From Actinomycetota bacterium (lineage in GTDB: Bacteria; Cyanobacteriota; Vampirovibrionia; Obscuribacterales; Obscuribacteraceae): a DNA stretch of 6,401 nt. Below the pieces are notes generated by a model. It saw only the letters and a list, made by a program, of their open reading frames with translations. It was not told where the DNA came from and made no database searches. Positions within the stretch are counted from its first letter, which is position 1. Every line of letters begins with the position of its first letter. Made by a program: the position numbers and the translations under genes. Positions 4,095 through 6,401 of the stretch are shown piece by piece. The stretch lies in NCBI GenBank assembly GCA_903970355.1, contig CAJCIF010000063.1, forward strand, positions 1-6,401, read 5' to 3'.

Positions 4095-5508
4095 TTAACA
4101 CAGGAAAACCGCGCCGGCCGGACGCTCCAAAGGTAGGTAAAACATCTTTCAGTTTGAGATTTGAACCAAGTACCGGACCGGAAGTGCGCATTATGTCCTT
4201 CGCTTTTAAAGCTAGCAAAACAGCGGAAACCGATTCGTCCGTTCTCAAAGTTATGTCATTCCAGCGCATGAGTCGATCGTATATAGAACCTCTATATAGG
4301 AGTTCACCAACCATGGTTGCCAAGACTGAAGTGATCATAAGAGGGACAACCAGAACAAAGTGATTCGTCAATTCGAATGTTATTACTGTCGCGGTAAGTG
4401 GCACTCTTGCAACACCACTAAAAAATGCACCCATGCCCACAAGAGCAAATGCAGTAACAGAATTGGTGCCTACTAAGGCAAGTTCTGCCCCTCCAACCAG
4501 AAAACCAAGTGCTGAACCTAATACTAGAGAAGGCGCAAACAATCCGCCTGGTGCCCCCGATCCATAGGCAATGATCGTCATAAAGAAAAATCCGGCTAGT
4601 GCAGTAACAACCGTGTCAACATCCGTTACTCCGGTAGCGATCATGGCCCGCATCGCAGCATAATTTTGAAATTCGTGGGGCAGTTGCGAAATGATAAATC
4701 CAGAAGCAAGACCGGCTAAACCGACCTTTATAGTAAGTGGAATCGGTAACCTTCTATTGATATGAAGTGCGCTCATAATGCCGAAATTGAATAGAGCAGC
4801 AGCCGCTCCACATACCAATCCAAGCAAAACATAGAATGGCACATCCTCAGGATTGAGGGTCAGGCTCAAAGGTATCGAATGCAGTGCGGCGTGTAAATGG
4901 CGATGGGCTAAAAATGCAGTTGCCAAACACGCCGACGAACATGCCACTAAGGTAATCAAAATTGTTGTGGCTTTCGTTTCTCGCAAAAGTTCTTCCATAA
5001 CGAAACAGACACCTGCAAGTGGCGCATTGAAAGCGGCTGCTAGGCCGGCTCCAGCGCCGGCAGCGATAAGTTGGCGCCTATGTTCTTCCGTTGTTGCAAT
5101 CCATCTGCTTACGGTGGCAGCCAGCGCTGCACCCAATTGAACAGTCGGCCCTTCCCTTCCCATGAAGAGGCCTGAACCTAGAGCAACTGTGCCACCGACG
5201 AATTTAACGAGCGCAACGCGCATGTTTAGCGGCATTTGCACCCGATCTAATGCTGCTCGCACTTGTGGAATACCACTGCCAGATGCCTCCGGTGCAATAA
5301 ATTGCACCAAGAAACCGGCAATCAAACCGCCGATCAGACCAAAAACAGGCAAAACATATTGTTCGCTATGCTGAAGTGCCAGTTCAACCCGCAATCGTCC
5401 AAACCAGCTAACACCAAGCTCAAGTACGTAAGCAGACAACCCAGCTATAACACCGACGATTGCCGCCTCAACGATGGGAAGATATCGGGATTTTTTGCGC
5501 AAAGCCAA
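4057..5508 (-). CDS. ClC-family chloride/proton exchanger, frameshifted near its C-terminus
   Basis: A polytopic inner-membrane ClC protein. The anion-pathway motifs are complete: GSGIP at 77-81, GREGP at 117-121 with gating Glu119, GGLFAP at 321-326, and Tyr410 in RGSIYDRL matching the central tyrosine. Glu173 in FNAPLAGVCFVMEE corresponds to the internal proton glutamate, so exchange of chloride for protons is more likely than a passive channel. From residue 438 (AKDIMRTSGPVL) a CBS motif begins; after SGKK at 472-475 the frame runs off into TGWCHYTN and stops. The continuation is in the next frame (3768-4094). The start is TTG at 5508, directly after an in-frame TAG, with AAAAGG 11 nt upstream; the first 15 residues match the normal short cytoplasmic end. 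No clear promoter is visible in 5509-5633; TAAAAT at 5535-5540 is the best -10 candidate, without a -35. Confidence 0.93.
   Translation of the reverse strand: MALRKKSRYLPIVEAAIVGVIAGLSAYVLELGVSWFGRLRVELALQHSEQYVLPVFGLIGGLIAGFLVQFIAPEASGSGIPQVRAALDRVQMPLNMRVALVKFVGGTVALGSGLFMGREGPTVQLGAALAATVSRWIATTEEHRRQLIAAGAGAGLAAAFNAPLAGVCFVMEELLRETKATTILITLVACSSACLATAFLAHRHLHAALHSIPLSLTLNPEDVPFYVLLGLVCGAAAALFNFGIMSALHINRRLPIPLTIKVGLAGLASGFIISQLPHEFQNYAAMRAMIATGVTDVDTVVTALAGFFFMTIIAYGSGAPGGLFAPSLVLGSALGFLVGGAELALVGTNSVTAFALVGMGAFFSGVARVPLTATVITFELTNHFVLVVPLMITSVLATMVGELLYRGSIYDRLMRWNDITLRTDESVSAVLLALKAKDIMRTSGPVLGSNLKLKDVLPTFGASGRRGFPVLSGKKTGWCHYTN
4083..4090 (-). other. A8 homopolymer at the ClC/CBS frame switch
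   Basis: The minus strand reads GTGG, eight A, then CTGG. With seven A the ClC frame would continue as SGKKLVGVITQTD, a perfect CBS motif; with eight it stops 12 codons after the tract. Three explanations are open: an indel error in the assembly, a true inactivating insertion, or slippage by RNA polymerase or ribosome on the tract that yields both long and short proteins. Confidence 0.85.
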
Positions 5509-5633
5509 CTACTGGCCAACCTTTTGGTAGTGACATCCATTTTACACGGCGGCAGCCTATTTCCCGATTCCTATGCTCAGGATCCCTCGTTTGTTCGACC
5601 GGAACACCTAGCAATCCCTGCACCCTTTTTAGT

Positions 5634-5681
5634 GCACCACAAATTGTGGGCGCGCAGGCTTGCCCCCACAATTTGTGGTGC
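5634..5681. repeat. 17-bp perfect inverted repeat (REP/MITE-like hairpin)
   Basis: Arms GCACCACAAATTGTGGG (5634-5650) and its exact complement (5665-5681) surround a 14-base centre, CGCGCAGGCTTGCC. Each arm also holds its own near-palindrome (CCACAAATTGTGG and CCACAATTTGTGG), so the whole is a palindrome of palindromes. It lies 17 bases beyond the stop of the AbiEi-like gene. No T run follows on either strand, which argues against a simple terminator. The G-rich stem and GGCTTGCCC-like centre resemble repetitive extragenic palindromes. Other copies cannot be looked for here. Confidence 0.85.
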
Positions 5682-5698
5682 CAATTGCCCTATTGAAA

Positions 5699-6328
5699 TT
5701 AAGCAGCCAACATCTCAGTTGAAGGTGGCTCCCAGGGTCGATTCTTTATATAGTCACTGATCCAAGCAGGCATCCATTTTATCTTCCGACGAAAATCAGC
5801 CTGTTCTATGCGGTTCAATCCCAACGTTGCACACATAAGCGCATATTTGCACATCGACGATTTTCCAAATTCCCACAGACTGAGCGCCGCTTCTCCCTGA
5901 AACGTTCCATGCAAGATTCTCTTTCTCGGCAATACTTCTTTCAAATGAATTACCTTATCTCCAATCTTAAAACTCGACGATCTTCCATCAATCGCAAACA
6001 CCGTATCGTCCTTCTCTCCGCCCTTAAACCCACACTCTCTCGCCACATTGCTTTGATGTGGAAAAATTCTTCGTCCAAATGATTCCGTCTTTGCCTTTGC
6101 AATCTCGAAGTTCGAATACTTGAACCTATGAAAGGGATCCTTCACAAACACTCCCCTAGCCAATCTCCTTATCCTCCCCCGCATCACAAATCGACTTAGG
6201 GCTTTATCCACGTTCGCTCTCAACCCATACGTAAGACAATCCCTCGTCGTAAAAATCTGCCCTTCCGGCATCAACGAAACAAACCTCCCAATCTTGGTCG
6301 AAGTCCAGTCTCCAGGCATAACTCTCAT
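5699..6328 (-). CDS. AbiEi / DUF6088-like antitoxin-type transcriptional regulator
   Basis: A 209-residue protein whose first 65 residues form the winged-helix signature of the AbiEi/DUF6088 group: MPEGQIFTTRDCLTYGL, then NVDKALSRFVMRGRIRRLARGVFVKDPF. The sequence then continues with EIAKAKTESFGRRIFPHQSNVARECGF, equivalent to the segment before the family's AAN-LGL region, and a strand-rich DTVFAIDGRSSSFKIGDKVIHLKEVLPRKRIL. In AbiE systems the antitoxin represses its own operon and the next gene encodes an AbiEii nucleotidyltransferase toxin. Here the next gene is the ClC transporter, so this copy is solitary. ATG at 6328 has GGAGG 8 nt upstream. The usual AAN-LGL wording is degraded (QSNVARECGF). 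Membership of the family is fairly sure; an antitoxin role without a toxin is not. Confidence 0.75.
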   Translation of the reverse strand: MRVMPGDWTSTKIGRFVSLMPEGQIFTTRDCLTYGLRANVDKALSRFVMRGRIRRLARGVFVKDPFHRFKYSNFEIAKAKTESFGRRIFPHQSNVARECGFKGGEKDDTVFAIDGRSSSFKIGDKVIHLKEVLPRKRILHGTFQGEAALSLWEFGKSSMCKYALMCATLGLNRIEQADFRRKIKWMPAWISDYIKNRPWEPPSTEMLAA

Positions 6329-6355
6329 CGCCTTACCCTCCCTCTTTTTGTTAAT

Positions 6356-6401
6356 GAATAGGTGTCCGAATTGACGCTCCTATTCTGAATACGTGTCAAA
6401 A
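6356..6401. promoter_or_regulatory. Dyad and direct repeats upstream of the AbiEi-like gene
   Basis: TTGACG (6371-6376) and TGTCAA (6394-6399) form an imperfect inverted repeat (5 of 6) around the palindrome TATTC-T-GAATA (6381-6391), with almost the same centre. The same region has a direct repeat, GAATAGGTGTCCGAA (6356-6370) and GAATACGTGTCAAAA (6387-6401), 12 of 15 bases identical and 31 bp apart. On the minus strand TTGACA (6394-6399) is a perfect -35, but the -10 at the right spacing is poor. AbiEi proteins are known to bind inverted repeats at their own promoters, so an autoregulatory site is plausible. The window ends here. Confidence 0.4.

Noticed and set aside
5468..5671. A 67-codon minus-strand frame between the AbiEi-like and ClC genes.
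   Set aside because: It is read through the long inverted repeat and the ClC start, has no recognisable domain and no ribosome site, so it looks like chance.
5634..5681. The 17-bp hairpin as a Rho-independent terminator.
   Set aside because: No T run follows it on either strand; stem and loop are also longer than usual for an intrinsic terminator.
757..5760. Plus-strand open frames opposite the TPR, DAHP synthase, SRPBCC and ClC genes.
   Set aside because: They are antisense shadows of well-supported minus-strand genes; their translations show no domain, signal or composition of a real protein.
1..6401. CRISPR arrays, tRNA or rRNA genes and complete insertion sequences.
   Set aside because: No regularly spaced repeats, no cloverleaf-like segment and no transposase coding frame were seen.

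Overview
All recognisable genes lie on the minus strand, so transcription runs from right to left. The organism cannot be fixed from 6.4 kb. Moderate G+C, frequent non-ATG starts (GTG or TTG for the desaturase, TPR and ClC genes), a Sec-type signal peptide, an acyl-lipid type desaturase and a type I-beta DAHP synthase all fit a non-model bacterium. A non-photosynthetic cyanobacterial relative is one guess, held with low confidence.

Reading in the direction of transcription: at the right end (6328-5699) is a solitary AbiEi/DUF6088-like antitoxin-type regulator with a dyad-rich upstream region. A 17-bp perfect inverted repeat (5634-5681) follows its stop. Next is a ClC-type chloride/proton exchanger whose C-terminal CBS pair is split off by a frameshift in an A8 tract (5508-3768). 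A small exported SRPBCC-like protein (3719-3153) follows closely, probably in the same transcript.

The 308-base stretch 2845-3152 has no conventional gene, but it is the most interesting part of the window. It looks like an aromatic amino acid attenuator for the DAHP synthase gene downstream. In order it holds a sigma70-like promoter (TTGACG, 17 bp, TATGCT), a 16-codon leader peptide containing Phe-Arg-Phe-Trp-Phe, a 14-bp hairpin covering the end of that peptide, and a Rho-independent terminator with a T7 run. Then comes a second small ORF of 22 codons with its own Shine-Dalgarno, rich in Tyr, Phe and Trp, and an 8-bp hairpin whose loop contains the stop codon of this second peptide. The DAHP synthase (2844-1942) has the catalytic barrel but no N-terminal ACT-like or chorismate mutase domain. 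RNA-level control would therefore be a sensible substitute for allosteric feedback. Both leader peptides and their structures are read from the sequence; the mechanism is inference.

A membrane-anchored TPR protein (1922-777) follows the DAHP synthase after 19 bases and probably shares its transcript, which may end at a weak terminator near 709-734. At the left edge a fatty acid desaturase (620 to beyond position 1) has its own promoter region. A perfect TATAAT is flanked by two inverted repeats that look like operators, and a perfect AGGAGG precedes a GTG start. The gene is cut by the window edge inside its third histidine box.
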